Below are positions 1 to 10,599 of a DNA stretch of 64,000 nucleotides, piece by piece (position 1 is the first letter of the stretch; each line of letters opens with the position of its first letter). Below the pieces are notes generated by a model. It worked only from the letters and a program-made list of their open reading frames with translations, was not told the origin of the DNA and searched no databases. The stretch is from Cryptomeria japonica (taxonomy: Eukaryota > Streptophyta > Pinopsida > Cupressales > Cupressaceae), in assembly GCF_030272615.1 (NCBI RefSeq), contig NC_081409.1, positions 616,763,755 to 616,827,754 of the forward strand, given 5' to 3'. The position numbers and the translations under genes are program-made.

Positions 1-1875
1 ATATCATGATTTGATCTCATAATCAATAACAATAAGGATAGAATCAAATTTCCTTTCCTAACAATTCCATGTGTAACCATTCACTAAATTGTAACATTCA
101 TTGAATTCATATAAAGCGATCATCAACTAGGCATGCATACATGATTCATCCTAACATCAACATAAGTACTAAAATTAAACATATTATGGGATATATCATA
201 TCCAATGTTATCAAATCATCTATCAAATAGTCTCAAAATACATAATGAATCAAAGTAATGTATTGAATGATAAGTCCATAGTGAAAAATAAGGAATTTTC
301 ATGACGAGTTCGGGGTAGGGCCTGACAAAATTTGCCTACAAATTGAATGGTAAAACATTCAAAATATTAATTTAACAGTCTAAATCCAAGATTCAAATAC
401 CAAAATTTTAAGACATTTCACAGTCCAATTTTTCTTCCCAAACAAAAAATTGAGAAATTTCAAAACCCCATGAATAAATTTTACCTAAAAGGGGAAGGAA
501 TAACTTTTTCCAATTTCACTAAGTTTGATGCAAACCCAGATATAGCATTCTCAACAACAAATTCTTTCAACCAGACAAATGAAGAAAACAAACAATCACA
601 CAGTCTCAGAAAATTTTAAAAAGAAGAACCAGCAAAAAAATCAAGCAACCAACCTCCAAATGCTTTCCTAGAGGAAATTTGAGGAAGAGCCATCCCAATC
701 CTCCCAAAAATGCCAGAGTTCACACTAAAACCCCAATAACCAATAGAGAGGAAGAATTTCTCCAGCATGAGAAAAGAATCCCTCTTTTTGAAAAATTTCC
801 ATATTATAAAGCAATTTCACCCAAAAATCTATTTTAGGGCACAAATTCACTTTTTATAAAAATTAAAAATCTAATTTTTTAAAACATTTACAACTTTTTT
901 TTATTTGAAATAAAATTCCCTCTCACACACCAAAGTCAACATGCTATTTAATCCCTTTTTTTAAAAGTAAAAATGACTTTTTATAAATACACAAGGCATA
1001 AAAATAAACCCACTATATGATAAATTTTAAACAATAATTTAAATCAATCAACCCAGCATGCTTGTTTTATTAATTTAACCATAAAAAGGTACCCATAATA
1101 ATTTATCCATATTTAACTCATAAACGCAATTCACATAAAACATCACTAGAAGAATAATTAAAGTCACAAAACGCATAACACGCAAAACTCAACTTAAACA
1201 AAACACACACATGACCCACATACCAACATCGGAATAGCGGCCTACTTGGCGATCCGACAAGTTTGACAAAAGACTGACGACGCTCACAATCGAGCAAGGC
1301 TAGGGGTAACATTAAGGCCTTAAAACCATCTCCTCCACTTCCATCGAGTTAATTAGGTACACTCAAACCTGTGGAGCCAGATGGAGTCGGTATCTTGTAC
1401 CTGCAATTCTTGTATCACCGAACCATGCATACATATAATACAAACACGGTAAACACATTGGTGAAGGAGAATCGTGAATTTTCGTGTCTCACCGAAGTGA
1501 GTGACGAAAAATCATCTCTTCACACCCCATACACTTTCCACACATACATGGCGATATATACGTAGAGCAACTCACACATGAAGTAAATGTGTTAGTCCAT
1601 CGTTAATAACACATAAATAAACTTACCATTTCATTATTTATAAAATACAATGCATAAGCAGAGTTAACATCTACTCATTCAAAGAAATAATGCCTAATCA
1701 ACATCTACTCCTCAATAAGCAATAATGCATAATCATATTCACCAAATCACACTCCAAAGCATCATACCGGAATAACACATCACAATCATAATGAATCAAC
1801 CATCTACATAAGCCATTGTAAAGTCAACCGTGGTCAACGAGTCAAAAAGGGTCTAATTAGTGTAGGGGTACTACA
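1..1875 (-). mobile_element. Probable LTR (minus strand), left end outside window
   Basis: No convincing coding region is visible in this AT-rich stretch. Its right edge reads gtaggggtactaca, so the minus strand begins TGTAGTACCCCTACAC, the usual form of a plant LTR start. Beyond it the sequence changes abruptly to very T-rich DNA. I read this as the 5' edge of an LTR or solo LTR lying on the minus strand, with its other end to the left of the window. No second copy is present here to prove it, so the call rests on the terminal sequence and the composition change only. Confidence 0.35.
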
Positions 1876-2310
1876 CGTTTTGAAAAATTGATGTTATAGG
1901 AGCAAATTTTTAGAAATGATAAATTTTTCAGGTTTTTTTGGATTTCTTTGTATTTTAAAAAAAAGAAATGGTTATTTAAATAGCTTTATTTTTATTTTTT
2001 TATTATTTATAATATTGTAAATAAAATATTTTTTCTAAATAGATATATAAATTTTAATAGTTCTTTTTTATGTAAAAATATAGACAATAAAGCCAATTAT
2101 AGGGATTTCTTTTAGTTTAAATTAAATTAAAATAAATGAAAAATTAAATACAAATATTTCTATTAAAAAAATCTAGCTATTATATGTATTATTTATAATT
2201 GTATTTTATATATCTTTTTGAAATCATTCTATTTTTTAATATTTTGAAAATTATAAATTTTTTAATCATTTTTAATCGATAATTATATGTATTTTATTGA
2301 TATTCAAAAC

Positions 2311-2620
2311 TATAATAATCCATGAATAAGAGATTTAAAATAAGCACAAGATATGAACAAATCGACCAATTGTATTAGTTTATGAGGACATACACATAGG
2401 GAGTAGAAAAGGAACCCGATCTCCATGAAATGAGGATAGGACTCATCAAACCTGAAGTGGTGGTGGGTTGCCTACCACAAAGGTAGTGTGAGGTGTCAAA
2501 ACTAAGTTGACACCTCTCTAATAACTCCTAATTGACTTGACATCTTGCATGGGCAAGTATCAAGCGTAAATGCACGACTAAGTAGGCTTAATAAGCCTAA
2601 GTGTAAACTATACACTAACA
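2311..2620 (-). repeat. N1 3' LTR
   Basis: This LTR matches 3918-4228 with scattered substitutions, in direct orientation. Shared landmarks are aataagagatttaaaataag, gggttgcctaccacaaaggta and actatacactaaca at the right edge. It is about 310 bp long. Confidence 0.92.
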
Positions 2621-2629
2621 CCCCCCTTT
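2621..2629 (-). other. N1 polypurine tract
   Basis: The plus strand reads ccccccttt immediately outside the 3' LTR, which is AAAGGGGGG on the element's sense strand. This is the expected site for plus-strand DNA priming and fixes the element's orientation as minus. Confidence 0.85.
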
Positions 2630-3904
2630 AAGCATAGCTTAGAGACAAGAAGAGAAATGGGTCCTGACTACTAGACTGGTGAGGTACCCATGTACAATGA
2701 AATCTCTCATAAAGGAGAAAGATAGAAAACCCAGTGGGAAAAAACTATCCTCCAAAAAAGATGATAAAACAATGAATGTACAAGTAAGGAAGATATGTCA
2801 TAGAAGAAAGGACTAATCAGGACCCCTCAAGAGCTACTTCTATGCACAATTATAATGAATGTTTCCTCTATATGAGAGAAATGAGAGACTATGCAAACCC
2901 CTCATAATGTGTGCAAGATGACTTCCCATTCTGGATGTGTAAGAAGTGATGTGGTTGCCTCTAAAGTTTTCACATGATCCAAAGACTGAGCCTTGTCATA
3001 CTAGTTTCTAGTGCTGAAAATTGGTTTGCATATTATGTTGCAAGGAATCATGCATGCTCATTGTGAATCATTTCTAGATTCATAAGTAGCAACAAGTAAT
3101 AAGATCGCAATGCTTGTCATAAGAATACATTGTACATCCCCATTTGATTTAATATTTGGTGACCCCCCTTGTTTTTGGCACTTTATAGAAGGAATGCTTT
3201 GTAACCAAACCCCAAAAACCATATAAATTGGTACTTTATAATGAGAGTGCATGAGTGTGTCCGTTGGATTTGTGGCAAAAAAATATGCACTTTTGCAAAA
3301 AACAACACTAAATTTCGATTGGCTGAGCAAAAGTTATGAGCAAAACAATTTTGTTGGATTACAAAATTAACCTCTTCCAAATAAAAAAAATTCAATAAAA
3401 GAAAATTTGCCAAAAAAAAAAGGATCACCTTAAGCCCCCTTGGGTTGGAAAGAACTAGGAACTAAAATTCCATGTGACCAGGGGCTAAAGTCCAAATAAT
3501 TTGGACCCCACCTTTCTACGACATCACCCCCCCCCCCTCCCCCCGCCCCCGAGTTTCTTATTTTATCACGAATGGCACATACAACACATGATTCATCCAT
3601 TTTTCAAGGGTGCTTTCCAACACCTCTGTGTAGGGGTGCGACCAATGGTAGGGCCTCACCTATGTGTGGTGCCAAGGTGTCGCCTCTCGGGCCACTCTCC
3701 CTTTGTGCCAGGCATGGTGAGTAGGCTTAGTGTGGAGGTTGCTACCATGTCACTCACTCTCCCATCTTCTAACCCTTCAATGAAATAAAAGGGCCTCTAC
3801 AACCTCTGCAGCATGAGTAGTGTCGACACCAAGTCCAACCTCCATGGCACGTTGGTCGGAAAGAATACCTTCAGTACCGATAAAGGCTTGAATTACCTCC
3901 AAGT

Positions 3905-3917
3905 GGCTCTGATACCA
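3905..3917 (-). other. N1 primer-binding site (initiator-Met tRNA type)
   Basis: The plus strand reads ggctctgatacca, the reverse complement of TGGTATCAGAGCC, directly abutting the 5' LTR at 3918. This is the primer site typical of plant Ty1/copia elements and supports assigning N1 to that superfamily. Confidence 0.9.
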
Positions 3918-4228
3918 TGTACTAATCCAGGAATAAGAGATTTAAAATAAGGACAAGATATGAATAAAATCAACCATTTGTATTAGCTTATGAGGACATA
4001 CATATAGGGAGTAGAAAAGGCACTCGATCTCTATGAAATGAGGATAGGACTCCTCAAAAATGGAGTGGTGGCGGGTTGCCTACCACAAAGGTATCATGAG
4101 GTGTCAAAACTAAGTCAACACCTCTCTAACAACTCCTAATTGACTTGACATCTTGCATGGACAAGTGTCAAGTGTAAATGCACAACTAAGTAGGCTTAAG
4201 AAGCCTAAGTGTAAACTATACACTAACA
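3918..4228 (-). repeat. N1 5' LTR
   Basis: This is the second 311-bp LTR copy, starting tgtactaatcc and ending tacactaaca on the plus strand. It is followed by the TSD copy AAAAC at 4229-4233. Confidence 0.92.
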
Positions 4229-4607
4229 AAAACAAAGTACATAAGTTGTAGTATCATTTATCCATCACAAAGAAACATTTCCAAAATTTTCTCCAAAATG
4301 ATGTCCACACTACAAAACATCAATTGAAACCCTACCTCGACTTGCCAATATATTGCCCTATACACACATTTATACAATTTAGCAATTTAAAATATATATT
4401 AGTCAATTAAGTAACTAGATAAACAAGCTTTAAACAAAAAATAGTGTTTTTCTTTTCATTTCTTTCAAAGGCCCATTGAATAGTTTTTATTTTAATTTTT
4501 TATTTATTTATAATATTGTAAATAAAATATTTTTCCTAAATAGATATATAAATTTTAATAATTATTTTTATGTCAAAATATAGACAATAAAACCAATTAT
4601 AAGGTTT

Positions 4608-4980
4608 GGGGGATCACCTTGTGGTGTAGTGGTCATGTGGTAGCACTGTTAATGGTACAACCAAGGTTCAAATCTCTGCTTGGCCCAAACAGTGTTAATG
4701 TTGTTTTGGGCCCACCTTCATGGATGTGCTGGAGGTTGGTGGAGGAGGAGATTGGTGGACGTGCTAGAGGTTGGTGTGTGTGTTGTGGACGTGGATATGG
4801 AGATTGGTGGACTTGTAGGAGGCTGGTGGACGTGGAGGTAGAGATTGGTGGACATGTAGGTGGTAGGAGGCTGGTGGAGGGTGAGAAATGATGAAGTAGT
4901 TGGGTTGAGGAAGAGGTCCCCCTTGTGGCCTCTCCTAGGGCAGGCCAAACTAAAAATCCTTGTGATTTAACAAGCAAAAA
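4608..4980 (+). mobile_element. tRNA-derived SINE with 19-bp target duplication
   Basis: The insertion is flanked by near-identical 19-bp direct repeats, aaaaccaattata(a/g)ggttt, at 4589-4607 and 4981-4999. It begins gggggatcacc, has an RNA polymerase III A box at 4622-4632 (tggtgtagtgg) and a B box at 4665-4675 (ggttcaaatct), and ends in an A-rich tail (caagcaaaaa). A/B spacing and order are those of a tRNA head, but the sequence does not fold into a complete tRNA gene, so it is a SINE. Its central body is a GGTGGA-rich minisatellite. A partner LINE would supply reverse transcriptase and endonuclease in trans. The family could not be named. Confidence 0.9.
4730..4880 (+). repeat. GGTTGGTGGA-type minisatellite inside the SINE
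   Basis: The stretch is built from variants of gagattggtggacgtg and ggaggctggtgga repeated about six to eight times. It creates overlapping ORFs on both strands that are purely repeat-derived and were not annotated as genes. Confidence 0.75.
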
Positions 4981-5478
4981 AAAACCAATTATAGGGTTTT
5001 GAGTTTAAATTAAATTAAATGAAATGAAAAGTTAAATACAAATATTTCTATTAAGAAAAAAAAACCTAATTATCATGTGTATTCTTTATAATTGTATTTT
5101 ATATATCTTTTTGAAATCATTCTATTTTTTAATACTTTTTGAAAATCATAAATTTTTTAATCATTTTTTTAAATCAATAACTATATGTTTTATTGATATT
5201 CAAAACAAAGTACATAAGTTGTAGCATCATTTATCCCACATCACAAAGAAACATTGCCAAACTTTGCTCCAAAACGATGTCCATAGTATAACAAAACATC
5301 AACCAAAACCCTACCCCCACCTACTAGTATTCTGCTCTATATACCCATTTATACAATTTAGCAGTTTAAAATATATAACAGTCGATCAAGTAACTACATT
5401 AACAAACTTTAAACAAAAACTACTATTTTTCTTTTTCATTTCTTCCTCATTGCTTTCAAAGGCTCATTAACCCACTAG

Positions 5479-6119
5479 TATTTCATCTCAAATCTTGCTT
5501 CTAGTTCTTTCTTCATCCCTATCTTCCTATTTCATTTGGCTCGATTTCATTCCTTCACCCATAGGTAATGAATCAATGAATCCCAACTGATATACGCTTA
5601 TGCCTTGTGCTCATCCTTGTTTGTCCCCTATGCTTAGTGAATAAATGACATTAGTTGTTGAGGAGTCTCCTCATCTATGCCCTTGGCCACCTCTACAAGC
5701 ATAAACCCTACCCCCAAAATTATCCTTTCCAACATTGAATGTAGACCATACAGCCAATCATTTTCCCACAACCCTTCAACACCCATTCAACATCTTCTTT
5801 CCATCCAACCTCCAATTCCCATGCCACCACCATTGATGCAATGTCTATATTCATTATGTACCTTTGTTTAGTTGTCAAAAACTCTTCACCCAGAAGGATT
5901 TCCATGATCTGAATGAGAATAACTTCATCAAATTTGAAAAGATTTTTCATTATTTTCTTAGTGACTTTGCCCATAAATGCTAATTGTTACCTTGGTGCAA
6001 TCAAGGAAAAGGTGGCCTCCATATTAAAATGCAGTCACCACCCATCCTAAATTATGAGCACCAAGTGTTATCCATGTCACATCACCTCGCCACCACCCTT
6101 TCATTAATAGCTTCTCAAA
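5479..6119. other. Unassigned stretch
   Basis: There is no recognisable gene, repeat edge or RNA here. Short ORFs on both strands show no family motif. The right part may be the downstream end of the RNase H pseudogene. Confidence 0.4.
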
Positions 6120-6619
6120 AATGACAACGTACTATTATAACTCAAAGATCAAGCTTAAGATTGTAAAAATCTTCCACCATACTTTTCGGCCCATCATCAA
6201 GAGTCGTTGCTTATTTGGACAGCTTGTCCACCACATCATTCCTTGATCTCATCACATGCCCAACTCCAAATTCCTCAAAAGTTTCTAATAAATTCTTGGC
6301 AACAGTTATATATTTATTCAAATTTTGTGCATGTATTTCACCCTTTTTTATTGCATTAATAATAATCAAGGAATCTCTTTCAAGTCGTATTTTTTAGAAG
6401 CTCAATTTTTTCCCCATTCTTAATGCTTCAATAGCCACATGAGTCTCAACTTCATCGTTTGTTCCCTCCACAATTTTTGAAGCTCCAATTGCTACAATAT
6501 TGCCCTCCCAATCTTGTGTCACAAATCTAGCTCTCGAAGGTCCCGGGTTACCCTTTGAGGCCCCATCAAAGTTAATTTTATACCATCCTTCCTTCGGCTT
6601 GGAACACTCCACCACATTC
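6120..6619 (-). pseudogene. RNase H (LINE-type) pseudogene, C-terminal part
   Basis: The minus-strand reading contains the type-I RNase H signature used by plant LINE polyproteins: KINFDGASKGNPGPS (first catalytic Asp), an E in the EVETHVAIEAL helix, RDSLIIINAI (Asp after strand 4) and RSRNDVV near the end. The frame is broken by a TAA directly after MGKKLSF (near 6394) and stops again after DKLSK (near 6209), with weak similarity beyond. Reading upstream, the frame runs into the E1 insertion at 6619 and resumes in frame at 22336 on the far side of that element. It is a dead 5'-truncated LINE remnant or a related cellular RNase H-like copy; I favour the LINE. Confidence 0.8.
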
Positions 6620-7292
6620 TATATACACCTAAAAATGCTCTGAAGATAATTAATTAAATAAGAAATTATTTAATTAATCCCCCTTCCTAATTCAATTGAA
6701 TTCATTAGGCAATTCGATTAAATTTCTCCCTTTCATCTACTTATTAATAAATCTAAGGATTTATTTAATAGGTTCATTTCAATAGTGCCCTTTGATTAAT
6801 TAATTCAACTTAATTAATCCTCCCCCCATTTTCAATCAATTCTTCTAATCCTTTAATTAATTAAAACAAATCAATTTATGAGTTGTTGAGAATTAATTAG
6901 TCTTTTCCTATTATTTGAATTTTTAAATTCAAACTACCCACATGCCTCCTAACTTCTAACCACCTAACCTAACCATCCCTCTAACCTAACCCATTCCACC
7001 TAACCTTGGGTTTGCCTAACCCTATCCTATCTTGCATATTCTAACCTCCTTATCCTAACCTCCTATGGTGTGGATATTTTCTTCTTGAGACACATGGCAC
7101 TTTGGCCACATGTCTCCTCTCTTGGACACTTGCCCTTTTATGAGCAAGGCTCCTCGACACTTGTCACCACAGAGATGACAAGTGTCTCTTCCTCCAACCT
7201 CTTCTCCAACCTCCTCCAATTTCACCCTTGATATCTTCAGACTCAATCTTGATCGTTGATTCCTGCCACCTCACCCGTTGCCTTGGAAATCC

Positions 7293-7300
7293 TATAAATA
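7293..7300 (+). promoter_or_regulatory. TATA box of E1 5' LTR
   Basis: tataaata lies in the context aatcctataaatatccccc. It is conserved at equivalent places in the E1 3' LTR (21798) and in both E3 LTRs (24031 and 32580, minus strand), which supports it as the element's core promoter. Confidence 0.75.
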
Positions 7301-7737
7301 TCCCCCATTTTGGAGCAATAAGGTTCCCATCTCATTTTCATCTTATGCATTGTTATTATAGGAAGATCCCATCTCATTATCAATTTAGGCATTGTTACTA
7401 TAGACATATATCTTTTATCATATCATTTGAGCATTGTTGTTATAAGCAATTGCATCTTAGATTTAGTTTAATTTGATCATTTTCTAGCATAATTTTTGAA
7501 TCATGTAGCTTAATCAATCTATTTTCTAGCTTAATTGCATCATCATCATAGCTTAATCATGCATATCATTATCTTAATTAGTCTCTTGGATCAATCTATC
7601 ATAATCAATCTCATCTTTGCATATCATTATCATTTCAAATCCCTCGTCTAGGTGTAGTCAAGTCACTAGGATTACTTATCTAGATCTGAGAGAAAATCCA
7701 TACTCGCATCTCTTAGGAGGTGATAGGTCACTTTCTC

Positions 7738-9250
7738 TATTGGCAATATTACATTATAACAGACAATGAAAGATTGTTGACATTTCAATAAGGATATTGA
7801 GAAGGTTGTTGATGATTATGGACATAACTGATTAAAGATGTTTTACTATCTTAATATTATTATTTTGTCATTGATGTCAAGAAATTGATTTTCTAATTCA
7901 GTATGATGTTGCCATATCTTGAGAAGTATGATATGAAGATTATAAAGAAGTCGGCAAAAGACACAGGAAAGAATATGATGAATAAGGGGATAAGTTATTC
8001 AATGGGCAACTACTACCGAGTCAGACAATGATGAGATCATGATGTTTTAGATTGTTTTAACATCATACATATATTATAAAATGTAAAGGTTAATACTATA
8101 CTATGTTATCAGGCAAAGAACCTAGTCGGTAAACCCTAAGGTTATCGCTATCGGTTAATGAAGGCAGAATGTCTACCAAGTGAAGTTTAGTATTCACTGA
8201 GTTACAACCGAGCGATAACAGAATGCATTAAATGTTTACATGTGATATTTAATGAAAGAAGCTGATGAGCTTGGAGCGGATCAATGATTGGTAAGTTGTG
8301 GAAGAAGTTTGTTAACGAATCTAAGGCAATGGAAAGTTAGCAGGAAGATCTATAGCTCAGATTGAACCGCATTACCCTAACACAAGTTCCAAGGTGAAAA
8401 TACAAGTTCCAAGGTGGGGTAAAACGTTTTCAGATCGAAGGATACATTGAACCTAGACAAGATTGAAGATCTGATGGCTATGATTGATCATGGGAAATGT
8501 GATCAAGGAGATTAAGAGGTTACCTAATTGTTTATAAATAGGAAACTGTTGATAAACAATGTATGTGGGAAAGTGTATGCACAGGGATGCTACATAGTGA
8601 TTACCAAGCATAGAAGCTTGAAGACCTATTAGAATAACAGAGTATTGATGCCCAGCAGATAGACAAGATTAGTTCTATGTCTAGATTGTATTGAACAAAT
8701 AGGAATCTGCTTTAGCATTTTAGATGTGAAGTTGCAGATTGATTTTTATTATTGTTATTTTGTGAAAGTGACAGAAAATCTCTTAACCGAGTGGACTTAA
8801 CAGTCTTATATGTAAATCCTCTAGCAAGGTGACATTCTGATTGAGTGTTTGAAATTCTTTGACAAGGTCACTTCTAACAAAGTGAAGATCCTAACAAATC
8901 TGAGAGAAATCCCTTAACCGGGTCCCATCTAGCAATGTGTTTGTAATCTTTAACAGGATTTGCTTTTAACCGAGCATACTCTAGAAGAGTATATTTCTTA
9001 GTGGGTCTGAAATCCCACAGTGGTTTTTCCCTATTTGGGTTTCCACGTTAAATCTGGTGTTATGAGGTTTATATTGTTCATATGCTTTTGAGTTTGCATG
9101 TTTGACAATTTTTGGTTATATGACTGATATACATGTTATCGAGGTTGAATCTGATATTTTTATGGATGATTAAGTTTTTATGATTCACCCCCCCCCCCCC
9201 TCATCTTGTTGGCTATTGATCTGCACTTATATTAAGTATCAGAACTATCA
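7738..9250 (+). mobile_element. S1: solo LTR, TGTTGGCA family
   Basis: This 1.5-kb insertion in the E1 5' LTR has perfect 5-bp TSDs TTCTC (7733-7737 and 9251-9255). It starts tattggcaatatta (TG decayed to TA) and ends agaactatca. Three other full copies (S2, S4, S6) share both ends, a TATA box (8533-8540 here) and a poly-C tract next to gattcac (near 9182). No internal gag/pol is attached, so it is a solo LTR left by LTR-LTR recombination. The parent superfamily is not shown by the sequence; the LTR length suits either Ty1/copia or Ty3. Confidence 0.9.
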
Positions 9251-9360
9251 TTCTCATGGTTCATCTTTGTCTGATTATTATTTTCTAACCATGCTTGTAA
9301 TGATCTATTAAGTGTTTTGTGTTACAGTTGCAGGTATCACACTTCACAAGCACGACATTT

Positions 9361-9379
9361 TGGCGCCCACCGTGGGGCC
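9361..9379 (+). other. E1 primer-binding site
   Basis: TGGCGCCCACCGTGGGGCC starts three bases after the LTR end, the position and TGG start expected for a tRNA 3'-end complement. The same site in decayed form follows the E4 LTR at 43143. I do not assign the tRNA species. Confidence 0.85.
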
Positions 9380-9449
9380 GGAAAACTCATTTTTGGCCTC
9401 TTAGCATCATCGAATTTCCAATTTAGCAGGTTTCTGGTCTAGTCTGATT

Positions 9450-9560
9450 TGGAATTTTGTACGAGTTCCCTTTTTTCCTCGTACGAGTTCCTTTGTGTCC
9501 TCATACGAGCACAGAGAATTGTCATATGATTAGGTGAGAATTGTCATACGAAATTTTTTC
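9450..9560 (+). repeat. TCGTACGA motif cluster 1 in E1 leader
   Basis: Successive variants read ttgtacgagttcc, ctcgtacgagttcc, ctcatacgagc, gtcatatgatt and gtcatacgaaa. The perfect form is an 8-bp palindrome with two CpGs, and most variants differ by CG to CA or TG. Confidence 0.8.
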
Positions 9561-9929
9561 TGTGTTTTCAAAACACATTACATTTTAGGGTTTTCATGCT
9601 TCAATTTGGTTATTACTAATGCTAACCCTAGTCTGTTGGTGAGTTTTTCGGCAGCCTAACTCATTTTTGCAGGACGGTTGTCGAAGATTACGCTTGTCAA
9701 AGCTTCATTTCATCCAAACATCATGACTACTAATGTATCTATTTTGCAGGTTGCCTAGGAGGACTCAACCAAACTTTATGTCTTCTTTAAACTTTCTAGG
9801 CACACTTATTTTTGCTAAAGGGAATGAACAATCATGTATTATGTGTTTTGATGATAGGCGAGTATGCTCTCACCTTTCTTTAGTGATCAGAAAGCTAGAC
9901 TCATCTTTTTCTTTCAATAGTGCATATCT

Positions 9930-10010
9930 TTAGCGGGCCTGCCCTCCCGGGGAGCTAATAACTCTAAGCCATTAAGGTCGGTGAGAGGGGAATGACCCAA
10001 GTGGGAATGG
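9930..10010 (+). other. Conserved GC-rich leader block
   Basis: The core agcgggcctgccctcccggg, followed by agctaataactctaagcc and ggtcggtgagaggggaatga, also occurs in E3 (minus, about 31470-31550). It occurs more diverged in E4 (about 44093-44165: aggtctgcctctcgagaagc). It is much better conserved than its surroundings, and its inverted GC-rich segments could form a hairpin. This is possibly an RNA packaging or translation element. Confidence 0.6.
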
Positions 10011-10599
10011 CTAACTCCAAGTACTCCAACCCACTATAAAATAAATGTGATTTAATGAAAATCAATTCAACAGCAGTGCTTGGGAATAGCTCTCCTCCGT
10101 ACCTTTGGGTATATCAAACCTCGCTTTTCAAGGCTAGGAGACCTCTTAATTGAGTTTATACCCTGACATGCCAAACGGATCCCTTACTAGTTCTAATTAA
10201 ATTATAAGCTACATGATTCACCTCCAAAAGGGGGATAATCTTTGTGCAAGAGAGATAGTAACTCTCCCAAGTCACTTGCCATATCATGCCCCCATTAGCG
10301 TTTGGAGTCAGATAATATGGCGTTGAGAATCCATTGCGTGAGACTCAGCGGTCATATTCTGATTAGCTATTGGGTGTGTACCTAAGCTTGCAAGCAAAGG
10401 TTTTCTCTCTCATCCAACTTCCTTAGGTAGTGTAATGTGCTTGAGGTCACTTATCATATCATGTGTTTGTTGTGTCTTCATACCTAAAACAGAAAATCAA
10501 ACATTTAAAACTGGAAAATAGAAGCAAAACATCAAACTTCATTAATCAAAATTCTGCCAAACAAACATTTTTGCCTCTGTTATGTTCTTTGTTGTACAA

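Larger units (their letters stand above)
2311..4228 (-). mobile_element. N1: non-autonomous Ty1/copia-type LTR element
   Basis: This 1.92-kb element has two direct LTRs of about 310 bp (2311-2620 and 3918-4228), read on the minus strand as TGTTAGTGTATAG at the start. Right next to the 5' LTR is a primer-binding site equal to TGGTATCAGAGCC (initiator-Met tRNA type), and next to the 3' LTR is a polypurine tract (AAAGGGGGG). It is flanked by a perfect 5-bp TSD, AAAAC, at 2306-2310 and 4229-4233. The 1.3-kb interior has no gag or pol ORF and holds a C-rich tract near 3530, so it must have been mobilised by enzymes from elsewhere. The empty site survives at about 5200 in the duplicated unit. Its plus-strand left terminus has decayed from TG to TA. 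Confidence 0.93.
1960..4474. repeat. Tandem duplication unit 1 (split by N1)
   Basis: Positions about 1960-2310 plus 4229-4474 match 4475-4607 plus 4981-5478 nearly base for base. Shared landmarks include tataatattgtaaataaaat, attgatattcaaaac and aaagtacataagttgtag. Together they form a direct tandem duplication with a unit of roughly 0.6 kb. Unit 1 is interrupted by the small LTR element N1 after attcaaaac. Outer limits are approximate because the edges are AT-rich. Confidence 0.8.
4475..5478. repeat. Tandem duplication unit 2 (split by SINE)
   Basis: This is the second copy of the duplicated segment described at 1960. It contains the uninterrupted version of N1's target (gatattcaaaacaaagtac, near 5195). 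It is itself interrupted by the SINE at 4608-4980, whose uninterrupted target is visible in unit 1 near 2095 (gccaattatagggattt). Confidence 0.8.
6620..9357 (+). repeat. E1 5' LTR (interrupted by solo LTR S1)
   Basis: Its two halves, 6620-7737 and 9251-9357, align with the 3' LTR at 21139-22330 in direct orientation. The left terminus has decayed from TGTATACACC to TATATACACC, and the right end is cacgaca. Without S1 the LTR would be about 1.2 kb. It contains a TATA box and many short direct repeats (taacctaacc) typical of this LTR family. Confidence 0.93.

Noticed and set aside
3501-3788. 95-codon Pro-rich ORF inside N1
   Set aside because: It starts in a poly-C tract and shows no family motif; N1 is non-coding.
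4622-4690. Possible tRNA gene
   Set aside because: A and B boxes are present, but the flanking sequence does not form a full cloverleaf, and the unit has a 19-bp TSD and A-rich tail, so it is the head of a SINE.
4619-4977. ORFs of 76-114 codons on both strands
   Set aside because: They are translations of the GGTGGA minisatellite inside the SINE; composition is repeat-driven on every frame.
9230-9245. attaagtatcagaac as a copia primer-binding site after an LTR
   Set aside because: It resembles TGGTATCAGAGC, but the TSD places the LTR end at 9250, after this sequence, so it lies inside the LTR.
7738-9250. S1/S2/S4 as full non-LTR or DNA transposons
   Set aside because: TG...CA termini, 5-bp TSDs and a TATA box at a constant place fit LTRs; no terminal inverted repeats or poly(A) tails were seen.
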